Source of the DNA: an uncultured Clostridia bacterium
GTDB taxonomy: Bacteria; Bacillota; Clostridia; Christensenellales; Borkfalkiaceae
Direction of reading: 5' to 3'
Assembly: GCA_944341075.1 (NCBI GenBank)
Contig: CALVLV010000005.1
Coordinates: 27,751 to 91,750, forward strand
Length of the DNA: 64,000 nucleotides
Shown: piece by piece, positions 1 to 10,309 of the stretch
How the letters are laid out: each line of letters begins with the position of its first letter
Position numbering within the stretch: the stretch's first letter is position 1
Made by a program: the position numbers and the translations under genes
The notes under the pieces: generated by a model
Told to the model about the DNA's origin: nothing
Databases searched by the model: none
Seen by the model: only the letters and a program-made list of their open reading frames with translations

Positions 1-2241
1 GAATCGCGCAGGTTGGACGGCGCTCTGTTCGGAACGCCCGATCAGCCTTCACGCAGTGAAGATCCGGGACTTCGCTCCGATAATTTATCTCGCAGGGAAA
101 CTTCTTCCGACTATTTCGGTTCGTCCGACCTCGGGGTTTCGCGCCGCGGGGGCGAACAGCCTTCTTCGCCGCAGAGCGACCGCTCGGACGCAATTCCCGA
201 GCGCGGACTGCCCGAGCGCGGGGAAGACCGCCGCATAGCAGGCTTTGGCGAAAGTCCGCTCAGGTCTTCACAGCCTGCAGAAAAGCCGGAAGACGGCGTT
301 CCAGATATTTCGGCAATATTCTCATCTTCCAATCCCAGGTTCGGAGAGGGAAGGGTAGAGCCCGATATTTCAAGACTTACTTCGGGAAGGGACAGAAGCA
401 ACGCCAACCTGTTCGATGACGACCAGCCTGATGGCAGAAGGCCCGTTCTGCGTGGCGACGGGAGTATTCCGCAGACTCCCGAACAGCCCATAACGCGCGC
501 TTCCTCGGAAGAAGAAAAGCCTTCGGATGGCCGCGAGATCGCTGCGCCCGGACAGCCTGTAACGCGCACTCCTTCGGAATTGCCTTCGCAGTCTTCCCGC
601 ACGGAGCCTTTTGTTGGCGCTTCTGAAAATGTGCCTTCCGGGGCCGTCCCGTCTGTTCCTTCGCGCACAGAGTCTTCGCAGCCTACCGCACAGGCGCCCG
701 CGCCCGAAAAACAGGAGAGCAAGCCGCACGTGTGGAAGAGATACGTTCCGCCCACGCTCGACCTGCTTGAAGATTACCCTGAAAATACGGGCGACGATAC
801 CGCGGAAATCGAAGTCAGCAAGCGCATAATAACAGATACTCTGCGCAGTTTCAAGGTAGACTGCGAGGTAATGGACGTAATAGTTGCGCCCGCGCTCACG
901 CGATACGATATCGCCATACTCGATAAAACCAGCATAAAGCCGGCGCTGCTCAAATATAAAGAGTCGATTGCAATGGCCCTGAGAAAGGAGAACGTAAACG
1001 CCTACCTCAACTTCAAAAAGGGCGCTCTCTCTGTAGAGGTGCCCAACTCCAAGAATGCAAAGGTGGGGCTCAAGGGCATGATGCTTTCGCCTGCGTTCAC
1101 GCTGGCAAAGCCCAAGTCGCTCACATTTGCTCTCGGCAAAAATCTCGATGGCGCATGCGTGTGCCCCGATATAGCCAAAATGCCCCATCTGCTGGTTGCA
1201 GGTACTTCGGGCAGCGGTAAGTCGGTATGCCTCAACTCTCTGCTCGTCAGCCTGCTCTACAAGTACGGCCCCGAAGATCTGAGGCTCATTCTCGTAGACC
1301 CCAAGCAGGTGGAATTTATAAGTTACGACCGCCTTCCCCATCTGATGATAAACGAAATAATCATCGACATAGACAAGGCTATAAAGGCGCTCAACTGGGC
1401 AATAAAGGAGATGGAGCGCAGGTTCACACTGTTTAAGGACATGTCTGAATCGGGCGCAGGGGCAAGGGACGGCGCCAAGATAGCCACCAAGGAGATAGAC
1501 GAGTTCAACGCCCACCGCGCCGACAACGTGGAAAAACTACCCAGGATAGTTATAGTGCTGGACGAGTTCGGCGACCTTATGCTTCAGGCAAAGAAGGATA
1601 TAGAGGGGCGTATAATCAAGCTTGTTCAGAAGGGCCGCGCGGCGGGCATACACCTTATACTTGCAACGCAGCGCCCCTCGGTAGATTGCATAACAGGCCT
1701 TATCAAGTCCAACCTTGCCGCACGCATCGGCTTCAAAGTCGGCTCTATGGGCGACTCCATGACGATATTCGACAGGGGCGGCGCAGAAAAGCTGCTCGGC
1801 AGCGGCGATATGTATTACCGCGCCCCCGAACGGCCCGATCCCCTTCAGCGCATACAGGGCTGCTTTATAGACGGCATCGAGGTGCAGAGGGTCACCGAGT
1901 ACATAAAGGAGCACAACGAATCTTACTTCGATCAGAGCGTTTCGGACTTTATAAACAGGGTGGAGGAGCCTGAAGCCGCCGCCGAACCTTCTTCCGAAGG
2001 CGGAGACGACACCAAGATAGACGACACCTTTATAAAGGCGCTCAAGTATTGCGTATTCTCCAACGCGGCATCCGTATCTATGATACAGCGCCGCTTCCCC
2101 ATAGGCTACATAAAGGCCTGCAAGATAGTGGACTGGATGGAGAATATGAACTATATTACCAAGTCTGAAGGTTCAAAACCCAGAAAGGTTTTGCTTTCGC
2201 AGGAAGAATTCTTCAACACCTACGGTGACGTGGATGATTGA
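1..2241 (+). CDS. spoIIIE: SpoIIIE/FtsK-type DNA translocase, 5'-truncated by the window edge
   Basis: ATP-driven double-stranded DNA pump that moves chromosome through the division or sporulation septum. The reading frame is open from base 1 with no stop, and the four N-terminal membrane helices of the family are missing, so the start lies to the left of the window. Counting from the TTG at base 13, residues 1 to about 240 are a Ser/Pro/Arg/Glu-rich linker without predicted fold. The alpha/beta motor follows, with Walker A GTSGSGKS near residue 397 and a VLDEFGDL Walker B segment. The C-terminal gamma winged helix, which reads the orienting DNA motifs, begins near residue 671. The gene overlaps rimO by 8 bases. 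The order with pgsA, cinA, recA and rny matches the SpoIIIE locus of Bacillus, which is why I prefer that name; FtsK and SpoIIIE cannot be separated by sequence alone. Confidence 0.93.
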   Translation, partial: ESRRLDGALFGTPDQPSRSEDPGLRSDNLSRRETSSDYFGSSDLGVSRRGGEQPSSPQSDRSDAIPERGLPERGEDRRIAGFGESPLRSSQPAEKPEDGVPDISAIFSSSNPRFGEGRVEPDISRLTSGRDRSNANLFDDDQPDGRRPVLRGDGSIPQTPEQPITRASSEEEKPSDGREIAAPGQPVTRTPSELPSQSSRTEPFVGASENVPSGAVPSVPSRTESSQPTAQAPAPEKQESKPHVWKRYVPPTLDLLEDYPENTGDDTAEIEVSKRIITDTLRSFKVDCEVMDVIVAPALTRYDIAILDKTSIKPALLKYKESIAMALRKENVNAYLNFKKGALSVEVPNSKNAKVGLKGMMLSPAFTLAKPKSLTFALGKNLDGACVCPDIAKMPHLLVAGTSGSGKSVCLNSLLVSLLYKYGPEDLRLILVDPKQVEFISYDRLPHLMINEIIIDIDKAIKALNWAIKEMERRFTLFKDMSESGAGARDGAKIATKEIDEFNAHRADNVEKLPRIVIVLDEFGDLMLQAKKDIEGRIIKLVQKGRAAGIHLILATQRPSVDCITGLIKSNLAARIGFKVGSMGDSMTIFDRGGAEKLLGSGDMYYRAPERPDPLQRIQGCFIDGIEVQRVTEYIKEHNESYFDQSVSDFINRVEEPEAAAEPSSEGGDDTKIDDTFIKALKYCVFSNAASVSMIQRRFPIGYIKACKIVDWMENMNYITKSEGSKPRKVLLSQEEFFNTYGDVDD

Positions 2242-3568
2242 TTTTACGCAAAAGAAGTTCGGGCTTATTTCGCTCGGGTGCGACAAAAACAGGGTGGATG
2301 CCGAAAAGTTGCTCTCGCGCATAGAGGAGCGCGGCTGCACCATAACAAACGACATAGATCAGGCCAATGTGCTGATCGTAAATACATGCTCCTTCCTTGA
2401 AGCTTCCAGGAGGGAGGCGATAGAAACTATAATCGACTGTGCGGCAAACCGTGGCGGCAATCTTGAAAAGATAGTTGTCACGGGGTGCCTTCCGCAGAAG
2501 TTTATAGACGAGGTATATCCCGCCCTGACCGAAGCCGACGTGTTTTTGGGCACGTATGACTATGAACTGTTCTTCGAGGCGCTTGAAAAGGCGTATGCCG
2601 ATGGCAGAAGCAACATGACGGGCATGGGCAAAGACGCGTTTTACGGCGGCAGGGTGGTCACCACGCCGCTGCATTATGCCTACCTTAAAATTGCCGACGG
2701 CTGCAGCAACTGCTGCACGTACTGCCTGATACCCAAAATACGCGGCAGCTATTTCAGCTATCCCATGGAAAAGCTGGTGGAGGAGGCAGAGGGGCTGGGC
2801 GAACTTTCAGAGCTGATACTCGTTGCGCAGGACGTTACAAGGTACGGCATTGACCTTTACGGCAAAAAGTCGCTGTGCGAACTTGTCCGCAGGCTGACGG
2901 CGCTTGAAAATATCGCCTCGGTGCGGCTGCTGTATTGCTACCCCGAGATGATAGACGACGAGCTGATCGCCGAAGTGAGGGATAACCCCAAGGTGGTCAA
3001 GTATCTCGATATCCCCTTCCAGCACAGCGAGGACAGGGTGCTCAAACTCATGAACAGGCGCGGCACCCGTGCGGGCTACCTTGCGCTGATAGAAAAGTTG
3101 CGCAATAATATTCCGGGCATAGCCATACGCTCTACCTTTATATGCGGCTTTCCCACCGAAACGGAGGAGGAGAGCGCCGCCCTCGGCAGTTTTTTAAAGC
3201 AGGCAAAGCTTGACAACTGCGGCTTTTTTGCGTACTCGCGCGAAAAAGGCACGTTTGCATACTCCATGAAGGGTCAGGTGCCTGCGGCGGAAAAGCGCAG
3301 GCGCGTTAAAAACATGTATGCCATACAGCGCGGCATATCGCTTGAAAAGATGCGCTCTTACGCGGGCAAAAAACTGCGCGTGCTGTGCGACGGCATATCT
3401 GAAGAAAACGGCTGCTTTACCGGCAGGGCGTATTTTTCTGCGCCCGATATAGACGGCGAAGTGCTTTTCAACGCCTACGAAGCAGAGCAGGGAAAATTTT
3501 ACGATATATACATAGAGGACTTTGACGAATACAACCTCTATGGCAGAACGGAGGATTTTGAAAGGTGA
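2234..3568 (+). CDS. rimO: Ribosomal protein S12 methylthiotransferase RimO
   Basis: Radical-SAM enzyme that adds a methylthio group to an aspartate of ribosomal protein S12. The N-terminal UPF0004 domain begins GLISLGCDKNRVDAE, typical of RimO. The radical-SAM cluster motif CxxxCxxC is seen as CSNCCTYC near residue 157, and a TRAM-like domain closes the protein, for 444 residues in all. I take the ATG at 2234, inside the last codons of the translocase gene; an in-frame GTG at 2225 is possible. The final codon region overlaps the pgsA start. RimO and the tRNA enzymes MiaB/MtaB are paralogues; a clear MiaB is encoded separately at 31428, which supports this call. Confidence 0.93.
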   Translation: MIDFTQKKFGLISLGCDKNRVDAEKLLSRIEERGCTITNDIDQANVLIVNTCSFLEASRREAIETIIDCAANRGGNLEKIVVTGCLPQKFIDEVYPALTEADVFLGTYDYELFFEALEKAYADGRSNMTGMGKDAFYGGRVVTTPLHYAYLKIADGCSNCCTYCLIPKIRGSYFSYPMEKLVEEAEGLGELSELILVAQDVTRYGIDLYGKKSLCELVRRLTALENIASVRLLYCYPEMIDDELIAEVRDNPKVVKYLDIPFQHSEDRVLKLMNRRGTRAGYLALIEKLRNNIPGIAIRSTFICGFPTETEEESAALGSFLKQAKLDNCGFFAYSREKGTFAYSMKGQVPAAEKRRRVKNMYAIQRGISLEKMRSYAGKKLRVLCDGISEENGCFTGRAYFSAPDIDGEVLFNAYEAEQGKFYDIYIEDFDEYNLYGRTEDFER

Positions 3569-4311
3569 ACCGGGACGAACTTAACAGCGTTCAGAAAGAC
3601 GGGGAGAGCGCGGAAGAAAGCGCGGCCGCAACGGGCGCCGCAGATCGCGCGGGAAAGGCAGACGGGGAGTTTGCTAACGACAAGTTTTATAAATTTGCCA
3701 GGGGAAAGGGCATTTTAAACCTGCCCAACAAACTTACGATAAGCCGCATGGTAATGATACCCGTGTTCGTGCTGTTCTTTTATCTCAACTTCACGGCGCA
3801 CTATTTTGTTGCGCTCGTCGTGTTTGCCGTCGCCTCATTAACCGACCTTTTCGACGGCAAAATAGCACGCAAATACAAGCTTGTCACCAATCTGGGAAAA
3901 TTCCTCGACCCCATTGCGGATAAAGTGCTTGTGTCTACCGCGTTCATACTTCTTCTCACAACTCCGCAGGTATTTTCGCTCAACTTGGGCGGCTGGGCGG
4001 TCATAGTTGCAGGGTGTGGCGTGGCGCTGATACTTGCGCGCGAACTTATCATAAGCGGATTCCGCATGGTGGCGGCGTCTGCGGGCGAAGTTATAGCAGC
4101 CGATATGTTCGGCAAATATAAGACTGTATTTCAGGACGCCGCTATTGTAGTTCTCCTTGTAAGCGCAGGCATAAACGAGCTTGCTGCGGCAAGCCTGGGC
4201 GCGCAGATAGTAAACTATGTCGGCCTTGTGCTGTTTGCGGCCTCTATAGTTCTTACGGTGCTTTCGGGCATAAATTACATCGTTAAAAATATCGGCATAC
4301 TCAAAAAGTAA
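3565..4311 (+). CDS. pgsA: CDP-diacylglycerol-glycerol-3-phosphate 3-phosphatidyltransferase
   Basis: Integral membrane enzyme that makes phosphatidylglycerol phosphate. The CDP-alcohol phosphotransferase signature DGxxAR...G..LDP.AD is visible from residue 94 (FDGKIARK, then GKFLDPIADK). Several hydrophobic helices flank it. The canonical start of the family, NLPNKLTISR, is reached only at about residue 52. Before it lies a hydrophilic Ala/Glu/Asp-rich tail of about 50 residues. No in-frame start lies between, so the tail appears real. The GTG start overlaps the rimO stop by 4 bases. Synteny with cinA and recA is the usual Firmicutes arrangement. Confidence 0.92.
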   Translation: MNRDELNSVQKDGESAEESAAATGAADRAGKADGEFANDKFYKFARGKGILNLPNKLTISRMVMIPVFVLFFYLNFTAHYFVALVVFAVASLTDLFDGKIARKYKLVTNLGKFLDPIADKVLVSTAFILLLTTPQVFSLNLGGWAVIVAGCGVALILARELIISGFRMVAASAGEVIAADMFGKYKTVFQDAAIVVLLVSAGINELAAASLGAQIVNYVGLVLFAASIVLTVLSGINYIVKNIGILKK

Positions 4312-4315
4312 AGCA

Positions 4316-5383
4316 ATGAGTAACTGTCTTGTAGTTTTAAAAAATAAAAAGATACTCTCTGAAAATTGTGAATATTTTGCCTGTCTCAAGGCGTTTGCCT
4401 CCGAGGGACTGTATTTTGACAAGACGGCAGTCATCGGCTATGACTGCTCCAGGGATATAGCCGCGCAGCTTAAGGACTGCCGCGAAAATTATTCAAACAG
4501 CGTAGTGCTGTGTCCGCGCTCTATGGAGGGGGCCTTGAAGGAATACCTCCAGCCGCTGTACGGCGCCACGTTCGATACGGGCGGAGCCATAGAAGGGGCT
4601 GCCTCTGTGTATATCATCTTTGACGGCGACGCGCAGCAAAGGCTTGCCGCCGTTGCGCACAGAATAAGCGTAAGGCAGGGCAAACGGTACGGCAAGTCGT
4701 ATATAAAAACGGTCAGTGCGCCGCGCTCTGCCGTTCTTAAGGCCGTTGAAAACGCAAAAAAGATCAATCCAGCCCTTGAGTGCAACATCTACGAAAGCTT
4801 TGGCGACTGTACCATAGAGGTGGTATATTCCGAAAGCGATACCAAGATGCAGGTGGACGAGGTAGTCCGCACATTCGTGACCGAGCTCGACGATTATATC
4901 TATGCGCTTGAAGATATTTCGCTTGCGCAGCGGCTGTTCCAGCTTTTAAAGCTCAGGCGGATGAAAATTTCGTGCGCGGAATCGTTTACGGGCGGCGGCG
5001 TAGGGCAGCGGCTGGTTGAAGTTCCGGGCATAAGCGAAGTCTACTTTGAAGGGCTGAACACCTACTCGAACGAGGCAAAGATAGCGCGCCTGGGTGTGGA
5101 CGAAATGACGATAAAGTCTACGGGCGCCGTATCAGCCGAAACGGCTTTCGAGATGGCGGAGGGGCTTATAAAGCAGGGCAACTGCGACGTGAGCATTGCC
5201 ACAACGGGAATAGCGGGGCCCAAATCTGACAACACCCGCAAACCGGTGGGGCTGTGTTATATAGCCATCGGCCTTAAGGAGGGCGTTTCCGTCTATAAGT
5301 TCAACCTTGCGGGCGACAGAAGGAATATAACAAATACCGCAATAAACCTTGCGCTCTTCCTTGCGTATAAGCGCATAAAATAG
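4316..5383 (+). CDS. cinA: CinA-family protein with intact C-terminal amidohydrolase domain and divergent N-terminal half
   Basis: The C-terminal part (about residues 200-355) is the CinA domain, which in the family deamidates nicotinamide mononucleotide: SCAESFTGGG near residue 219, TGAVSAETA, and TGIAGP are all present. The N-terminal half should be a MoaB-like COG1058 domain with GTELLLG and GGLGPT.DD motifs. Here neither motif is found, and the protein is about 355 residues instead of about 410. The first 200 residues keep only general resemblance in hydrophobic pattern. It starts 4 bases after pgsA and lies 40 bases before recA, the classic cinA-recA pair. I infer that NMN deamidase activity is kept and the N-terminal pyrophosphatase activity is lost or changed. 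Confidence 0.85.
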   Translation: MSNCLVVLKNKKILSENCEYFACLKAFASEGLYFDKTAVIGYDCSRDIAAQLKDCRENYSNSVVLCPRSMEGALKEYLQPLYGATFDTGGAIEGAASVYIIFDGDAQQRLAAVAHRISVRQGKRYGKSYIKTVSAPRSAVLKAVENAKKINPALECNIYESFGDCTIEVVYSESDTKMQVDEVVRTFVTELDDYIYALEDISLAQRLFQLLKLRRMKISCAESFTGGGVGQRLVEVPGISEVYFEGLNTYSNEAKIARLGVDEMTIKSTGAVSAETAFEMAEGLIKQGNCDVSIATTGIAGPKSDNTRKPVGLCYIAIGLKEGVSVYKFNLAGDRRNITNTAINLALFLAYKRIK

Positions 5384-5423
5384 CGTGTGAAAATAAAGTA
5401 AAAAACCTTTACAGGAGAATATA

Positions 5424-6431
5424 ATGAACGAAGAAAAACTCAAAGCGCTCAACTCTACCGTTGCAATGATAGAAAAGCAGTACGGTAAGGGCGCCATCAT
5501 GAAGCTTGGCGACGCGTCTGTCAATACCGATCTTGAAGTAATTCCCACGGGCTGCCTTTCGCTCGACCTCGCGCTCGGCGTGGGCGGCGTGCCCCGCGGC
5601 AGGATAATGGAGATATACGGCCCCGAATCTTCGGGCAAGACTACCGTAGCCCTGCACATAATTGCCGAGGCGCAGCGCCTTGGCGGCGTAGCGGCATTTA
5701 TAGACGCCGAGCACGCGCTCGACGCCGTGTATGCAAAGAACCTGGGCGTAAATACAGACGAGCTGTACATCTCTCAGCCAGATACGGGCGAGCAGGCGCT
5801 GGATATCTGTGAATCGCTCGTGCGCTCGAGCGCCGTTGACGTAATAGTTGTCGACTCTGTCGCCGCGCTCACTCCCAAGGCGGAGATAGAGGGCGATATG
5901 GGCGACTCGCACGTTGGCCTGCTTGCCCGCCTCATGTCGCAGGCATTGCGCAAGCTTACGGCGATAACAAGCCGCTCCAAAACGTGCGTCATCTTCATCA
6001 ACCAGCTGCGCGAAAAGGTGGGCGTCATGTTCGGCAACCCCGAAACTACCCCCGGCGGCAGGGCGCTTAAGTACTTTGCCTCTGTAAGACTTGACATAAG
6101 AAAGGCCGACAGCCTGAAGGACGGCGACGGCATAATAGGTAATCGCACGAAGTGCAAGGTGGTCAAGAATAAGGTCGCACCTCCCTTCCGTGTAGCCGAA
6201 TTCGATATCATCTACGGCAAGGGCATCTCGCAGGAGGGCTGCCTTATAGACCTGGGCGTGGAGTTCGGCGTGCTTAAAAAGAGCGGCGCATGGTTCAGCT
6301 ACAAGGACGAAAAGGTTGCGCAGGGCAGAGAGAAGATGCGCGATTACCTTGTGAACAATCCCGAGGCAAGGGCGGAGATAGAGGCCGCCATACGCGAAGA
6401 ATATAAACTCATCCAGGAGAAGAAGGCGTGA
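5424..6431 (+). CDS. recA: RecA recombinase
   Basis: ATP-dependent DNA strand-exchange protein of homologous recombination, also co-protease for LexA. It has 335 residues, with Walker A GPESSGKT near residue 66, the [10 protein letters not shown] Walker B region, and the [19 protein letters not shown] stretch containing the L1/L2 signature. The C-terminal tail is acidic to mixed and ends with lysines. A clear ribosome site (caggag) precedes the ATG. I found no palindromic LexA box in the short gap after cinA, so SOS control, if present, would come from a promoter inside or before cinA. The stop codon overlaps the nadE GTG. Confidence 0.98.
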   Translation: MNEEKLKALNSTVAMIEKQYGKGAIMKLGDASVNTDLEVIPTGCLSLDLALGVGGVPRGRIMEIYGPESSGKTTVALHIIAEAQRLGGVAAFIDAEHALDAVYAKNLGVNTDELYISQPDTGEQALDICESLVRSSAVDVIVVDSVAALTPKAEIEGDMGDSHVGLLARLMSQALRKLTAITSRSKTCVIFINQLREKVGVMFGNPETTPGGRALKYFASVRLDIRKADSLKDGDGIIGNRTKCKVVKNKVAPPFRVAEFDIIYGKGISQEGCLIDLGVEFGVLKKSGAWFSYKDEKVAQGREKMRDYLVNNPEARAEIEAAIREEYKLIQEKKA

Positions 6432-8347
6432 ACCGTTACGGCTTTGTAAGGGTGTGCGCGGCCACCCCCGAAATAAGGGTCGCCGACGTAGATTTCAACG
6501 TAAAAAATATACTTTCCGCTGCAAATAAGGCGGCTGAAAAGGGCGCGCAGGTAATCGTGTTCCCCGAACTTTGCATAACGGGGTACACATGCGGTGACCT
6601 GTTCAATCAGCGTGCCCTTATCAAAGCTGTTGAAGACGCCATAGAATATCTGGCAAAAAAACTGCCCGAAGGCCCGCTCATCTTTGTGGGTGCGCCCGTA
6701 GAGGTGTACGGCAGGCTTTATAACTGCGCCGTAGTATATAACGGGGGGGAGATACAGGCGTTCATTCCCAAAAAGCATATACCTAACTACGGTGAATTTT
6801 ACGAACAGCGCCACTTTTGTACGTGCGAAAAAATGGGGCGCAATTATGTTGAATCGTGGCGCGGTAAAACATATTATTTTACCGATAACGTCGTGTTTTA
6901 CGATGCGGATATGCCCCGACTTACTGTATCTGCCGAAATTTGCGAAGACCTGTGGGTGCCCGATCCGCCCTCCGTGCACCAGGCGCTTGCGGGGGCAAAT
7001 ATCATAGTAAACCTTTCGTGCAGCGACGAGATAGCGGGAAAGGCGGAATACAGAAGAAATCTCGTTAAAATGCAGTCGGCAAAGCTGATGTGCGGCTATG
7101 TGTACTGCGACGCAGGCGACGGCGAAAGCACTACCGACATGGTATTTGCAGGGCACAACCTCATCTGCGAAAACGGCTCGGTGCTCGCCGAGAGCAAGCT
7201 GTTTGAAAACGGCCTTCTGTTCGCAGATATCGACGTTGACAAGCTCGACGGCGAGAGGAAGAGGTGCGCGAGCGCCTTTTACGAGGGCTATAAAAACAAC
7301 GATGCCGCATTTATAAACGTGAATATATGCGGGTGCAAAGGCGAAACTGAAAGGACTTTTGAAAAGTATCCGTTTGTTCCCAAAGACGGCGCACGACTTG
7401 CGGGGCGCACCGAACTTATTTTAAACCTGCAGACTATGGGCCTTGTAAAAAGGCTTAAGCATACAAATGCAAAAACGGCAGTCTTAGGCATATCGGGCGG
7501 GCTTGATTCCGCCCTTGCGCTGCTTGTCACCTGCCGTGCTTTTAAAAAGCTCGGCAAGGACAGCAAGGACATTATCGCCATAACCATGCCCGGCTTCGGC
7601 ACTACCGGCAAGACGCTCAAAAGCTCGGTAGACCTTGCCAAAGCGCTGGGCGTCACGCTGAGAAAGACCGACATAACGGCAAGCGTTTCAAAGCACTTTG
7701 AAGACATTGGCCACGACCCCGGCGTGCTTGACGTCACTTACGAGAACGCCCAGGCACGCATGCGCACCATGATACTCATGGATACTGCCAACAAGACGGG
7801 CGGCCTTGTGATAGGTACGGGCGATTTAAGCGAGCTTGCGCTGGGCTGGGCTACCTACAACGGCGACCACATGTCTATGTACGCGGTAAATTCCGGCGTG
7901 CCCAAAACGCTTGTAAAGCATCTTATAAAGTTTGAAGCCGACAGGCTGGGAGGCGATGCGGGCAAGACGCTTGAAGTAATCCTTTCCACAGAGATCAGCC
8001 CCGAGCTGCTCCCTCCGGATAAATCTGGCGAGATCGCCCAGAAGACTGAGGATATAGTCGGCCCCTATGTATTGCACGACTTTTTCCTGTACTACGCCGT
8101 GCGCTGGGGCTTCCCGCCCGAAAAGGTGCGCTATATCGCCCTCAGGACGTTTAAAGACATGTTTGCCGAAGAGACGATAGAAAAGTGGCTTAAAAACTTC
8201 TACCGCCGCTTTTTTGCGCAACAGTTCAAGCGCTCGTGCCTGCCCGACGGGGTAAAGGTGGGTACAGTAACGCTTTCACCGCGCGGTGATTGGCGCATGC
8301 CTTCGGACGCGTGTCCTGCCCTGTGGCTGAACGACCTTGAAGATTAA
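6428..8347 (+). CDS. nadE: Glutamine-dependent NAD(+) synthetase
   Basis: Last step of NAD synthesis, amidating nicotinate adenine dinucleotide with ammonia taken from glutamine. The 639-residue chain has two domains. The N-terminal nitrilase-type glutaminase carries FPELCITG (catalytic Glu near 46), a Lys in the [14 protein letters not shown] segment and the Cys of EICEDLW near residue 172. The C-terminal synthetase carries the PP-loop SGGLDSA near residue 357 and the [12 protein letters not shown] motif. GTG start overlapping the recA stop (GTGA). The long two-domain form does not need a separate amidotransferase. CinA, which recycles NMN, is two genes upstream, so NAD metabolism is locally grouped. 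Confidence 0.96.
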   Translation: MNRYGFVRVCAATPEIRVADVDFNVKNILSAANKAAEKGAQVIVFPELCITGYTCGDLFNQRALIKAVEDAIEYLAKKLPEGPLIFVGAPVEVYGRLYNCAVVYNGGEIQAFIPKKHIPNYGEFYEQRHFCTCEKMGRNYVESWRGKTYYFTDNVVFYDADMPRLTVSAEICEDLWVPDPPSVHQALAGANIIVNLSCSDEIAGKAEYRRNLVKMQSAKLMCGYVYCDAGDGESTTDMVFAGHNLICENGSVLAESKLFENGLLFADIDVDKLDGERKRCASAFYEGYKNNDAAFINVNICGCKGETERTFEKYPFVPKDGARLAGRTELILNLQTMGLVKRLKHTNAKTAVLGISGGLDSALALLVTCRAFKKLGKDSKDIIAITMPGFGTTGKTLKSSVDLAKALGVTLRKTDITASVSKHFEDIGHDPGVLDVTYENAQARMRTMILMDTANKTGGLVIGTGDLSELALGWATYNGDHMSMYAVNSGVPKTLVKHLIKFEADRLGGDAGKTLEVILSTEISPELLPPDKSGEIAQKTEDIVGPYVLHDFFLYYAVRWGFPPEKVRYIALRTFKDMFAEETIEKWLKNFYRRFFAQQFKRSCLPDGVKVGTVTLSPRGDWRMPSDACPALWLNDLED

Positions 8348-8355
8348 ATAATTCT

Positions 8356-8387
8356 GCCCTTGCTTTTTAAATAAGCAAGGGCTTTTT
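8356..8387 (+). terminator. Intrinsic terminator after nadE
   Basis: Ten-base perfect stem (gcccttgctt / aagcaagggc) with a short AT loop, followed directly by five T residues. It sits 9 bases after the nadE stop and closes the spoIIIE-nadE transcript. Confidence 0.9.
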
Positions 8388-8457
8388 ACATATTTCTCGG
8401 CTGTGTTAATGGTTTTCGGGCTTATGTAAAGTATTTTTATAAAAAATTCACTATGCG

Positions 8458-8486
8458 TTGACTTTATTCTCATTTTGTTGTAAAAT
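8458..8486 (+). promoter_or_regulatory. Sigma-A type promoter for rny
   Basis: TTGACT, a 17-base spacer, then TAAAAT. Transcription would begin near 8493, leaving a 5' leader of about 75 bases. That leader contains a short inverted repeat (accctgc near 8503, gcagggt near 8527) before the aggagg ribosome site. Confidence 0.75.
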
Positions 8487-8567
8487 TAATAAGGATATTA
8501 CTTACCCTGCCGATATTATGCGATTTGCAGGGTTCGGACATATTTACAAAACAATCAGGAGGCTTAC

Positions 8568-10184
8568 ATGAATTTACTCGGCATAAGCTCCCTGTTTCTT
8601 GCCAACGGAGCCGCGATCGGTCTGGGCGTAGCCCTCGGCGTGGTGGCTGTGGCAGCCGTAATACTTCTCGTGCTCTATATACGGCACGTGCAAAAAACCA
8701 AGAAGGCTGAACTCGAGCTCGGCGAAGCGTCTGAAAGGGCGCAGAAGATGGTTGCCGAAGCTCAGGCAGAGTGCAAGGCTTTGAAAAAGGAAGCCATTTT
8801 AGAGGCTAAGGAACAGGAGCTTAAATTAAGAAACGACTTTGAGCGTGAAAGCAAGGAAAAGCGCGCCGAACTTACTAAGCAGGAGCAGCGCCTTACCCAG
8901 AGGGAAGATAACCTTGACAAGAGGGAAGACTCCCTGACCAAAAAGTCAGACGCCCTTGAACAGCAGCAAAAGAAGCTTGCTGAAAGGGAACAGGAAATCA
9001 AAAAGACCCAGGACAAGATCAATCACCAGCACGAACTCATGGTGCAGGAGCTTGAAAAAGTCGCTCAGCTCACTAAAGACGAGGCAAAGACGCTTTTAAC
9101 CAACGAGATACTCGACGAGACCCGCCACGATGTGGCGCTTCAGGTAAGAAATATCGAGCAGACGGCTAAGGAAGAGGCCACAAACGAGGCAAAGAAGATA
9201 ATAACGCTTGCTATTCAGCGCTGTGCGGCCGACCATACTTCCGAGGTCACTGTTTCCACCGTTTCGCTCCCCAGCGACGACATGAAGGCGCGCATCATAG
9301 GCAGGGAGGGCAGGAATATCCGCGCCCTTGAAAACGCTACGGGCATAGAGTTCATCATAGACGATACACCCGAAGTGGTTATTCTCTCAGGCTTTGACCC
9401 CATACGCAGGGAAGTTGCAAGGCTTTCGCTTGAAAAGCTTATTGCCGACGGCAGGATTCACCCCGCGCGTATAGAGGAGACGGTAGAGAAAGTAAAAAAA
9501 GAGCTTGACAACGAGATAAAGCAGGCCGGTGAGAGCGCAATGTTCGAAGTGGGAATATTCGGCCTTCACCCCGAGCTTATCAAGCTTATAGGCAGGCTCA
9601 AGTACAGGACTAGCTATGGTCAGAACGTATACCGCCATTCCATAGAGGTAGCCCTGCTTGCAGGCCTTATGGCGCAGGAACTCGGGCTTGACGTAAATTT
9701 TGCAAAGCGCGCAGGCCTGCTCCACGATATAGGTAAGGCTGTCGACCATGAGCAGGAGGGCACGCACATCCGCCTCGGCGCAGACCTTGCAAAAAAATAC
9801 AAGGAAAACGCAAATATCGTCAATGCGATAGAGGCACATCACGGCGACGTAGAGCCTAAGACCGTAGAGGCCGTGCTTGTTGCTGCGGCAGACGCTATTT
9901 CCGGCGCAAGGCCCGGCGCAAGAAGGGAGACCGGCACAAACTATGTAAAGCGCCTTGAAAAGCTTGAGGAGATAGCATCGGGTTTCAACGGTGTGGAAAA
10001 GAGCTATGCTATTCAGGCCGGCCGCGAAGTGCGCGTAGTGGTAAAACCCGACCAGATCGACGACGCCCAGGCACTGTTCCTTGCAAAGGATATTGCCAAG
10101 AAGATAGAATCGGAGCTGGAATATCCCGGCCAGATAAAGGTAAACGTGATACGCGAATTCAGAAGCGTAGAATACGCAAAGTAA
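8568..10184 (+). CDS. rny: Ribonuclease Y
   Basis: Membrane-anchored endoribonuclease that starts turnover of many mRNAs in Firmicutes. Domains in order: a single N-terminal membrane helix (about residues 12-36), a long charged coiled coil (about 45-190), a KH RNA-binding domain with [11 protein letters not shown] near residue 245, and an HD metal-dependent nuclease domain with [12 protein letters not shown] near residue 384. The 538-residue length is normal, close to the 520 of Bacillus. The ribosome site aggagg is strong. It is expressed alone, between its own promoter and terminator. In Bacillus rny also lies downstream of recA. Confidence 0.97.
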   Translation: MNLLGISSLFLANGAAIGLGVALGVVAVAAVILLVLYIRHVQKTKKAELELGEASERAQKMVAEAQAECKALKKEAILEAKEQELKLRNDFERESKEKRAELTKQEQRLTQREDNLDKREDSLTKKSDALEQQQKKLAEREQEIKKTQDKINHQHELMVQELEKVAQLTKDEAKTLLTNEILDETRHDVALQVRNIEQTAKEEATNEAKKIITLAIQRCAADHTSEVTVSTVSLPSDDMKARIIGREGRNIRALENATGIEFIIDDTPEVVILSGFDPIRREVARLSLEKLIADGRIHPARIEETVEKVKKELDNEIKQAGESAMFEVGIFGLHPELIKLIGRLKYRTSYGQNVYRHSIEVALLAGLMAQELGLDVNFAKRAGLLHDIGKAVDHEQEGTHIRLGADLAKKYKENANIVNAIEAHHGDVEPKTVEAVLVAAADAISGARPGARRETGTNYVKRLEKLEEIASGFNGVEKSYAIQAGREVRVVVKPDQIDDAQALFLAKDIAKKIESELEYPGQIKVNVIREFRSVEYAK

Positions 10185-10198
10185 ATTAAAGTACAAAA

Positions 10199-10227
10199 AA
10201 TGCGGAGAGAAACTCTCCGCATTTTTT
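10199..10227 (+). terminator. Intrinsic terminator after rny
   Basis: Stem tgcggagag / ctctccgca with an AAA loop, flanked by A residues on the left and TTTTTT on the right. It may work in both directions because of the flanking A tract. Confidence 0.88.
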
Positions 10228-10281
10228 ATAATGAAAACTCTCGATGGGGGGATTACTTTTTGTCGGCGGCGACATGAAGAG

Positions 10282-10304
10282 CGGCGGAGAATTACTCTCC
10301 GCCG
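10282..10304 (-). terminator. Hairpin at the 3' end of the flavodoxin gene
   Basis: Nine-base stem cggcggaga / tctccgccg with a five-base loop, 6 bases beyond the stop of the minus-strand flavodoxin gene. On the minus strand no T tract follows, so it may protect or weakly terminate the transcript instead of being a strong terminator. It shares the ggaga/tctcc core with the rny terminator. Confidence 0.45.
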
Positions 10305-10309
10305 TGTTT

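Noticed and set aside
370-1515. Open frame of 381 codons on the minus strand inside the translocase gene
   Set aside because: It is opposite to strong FtsK motifs, has no family resemblance, and similar mirror frames occur under other GC-balanced genes here.
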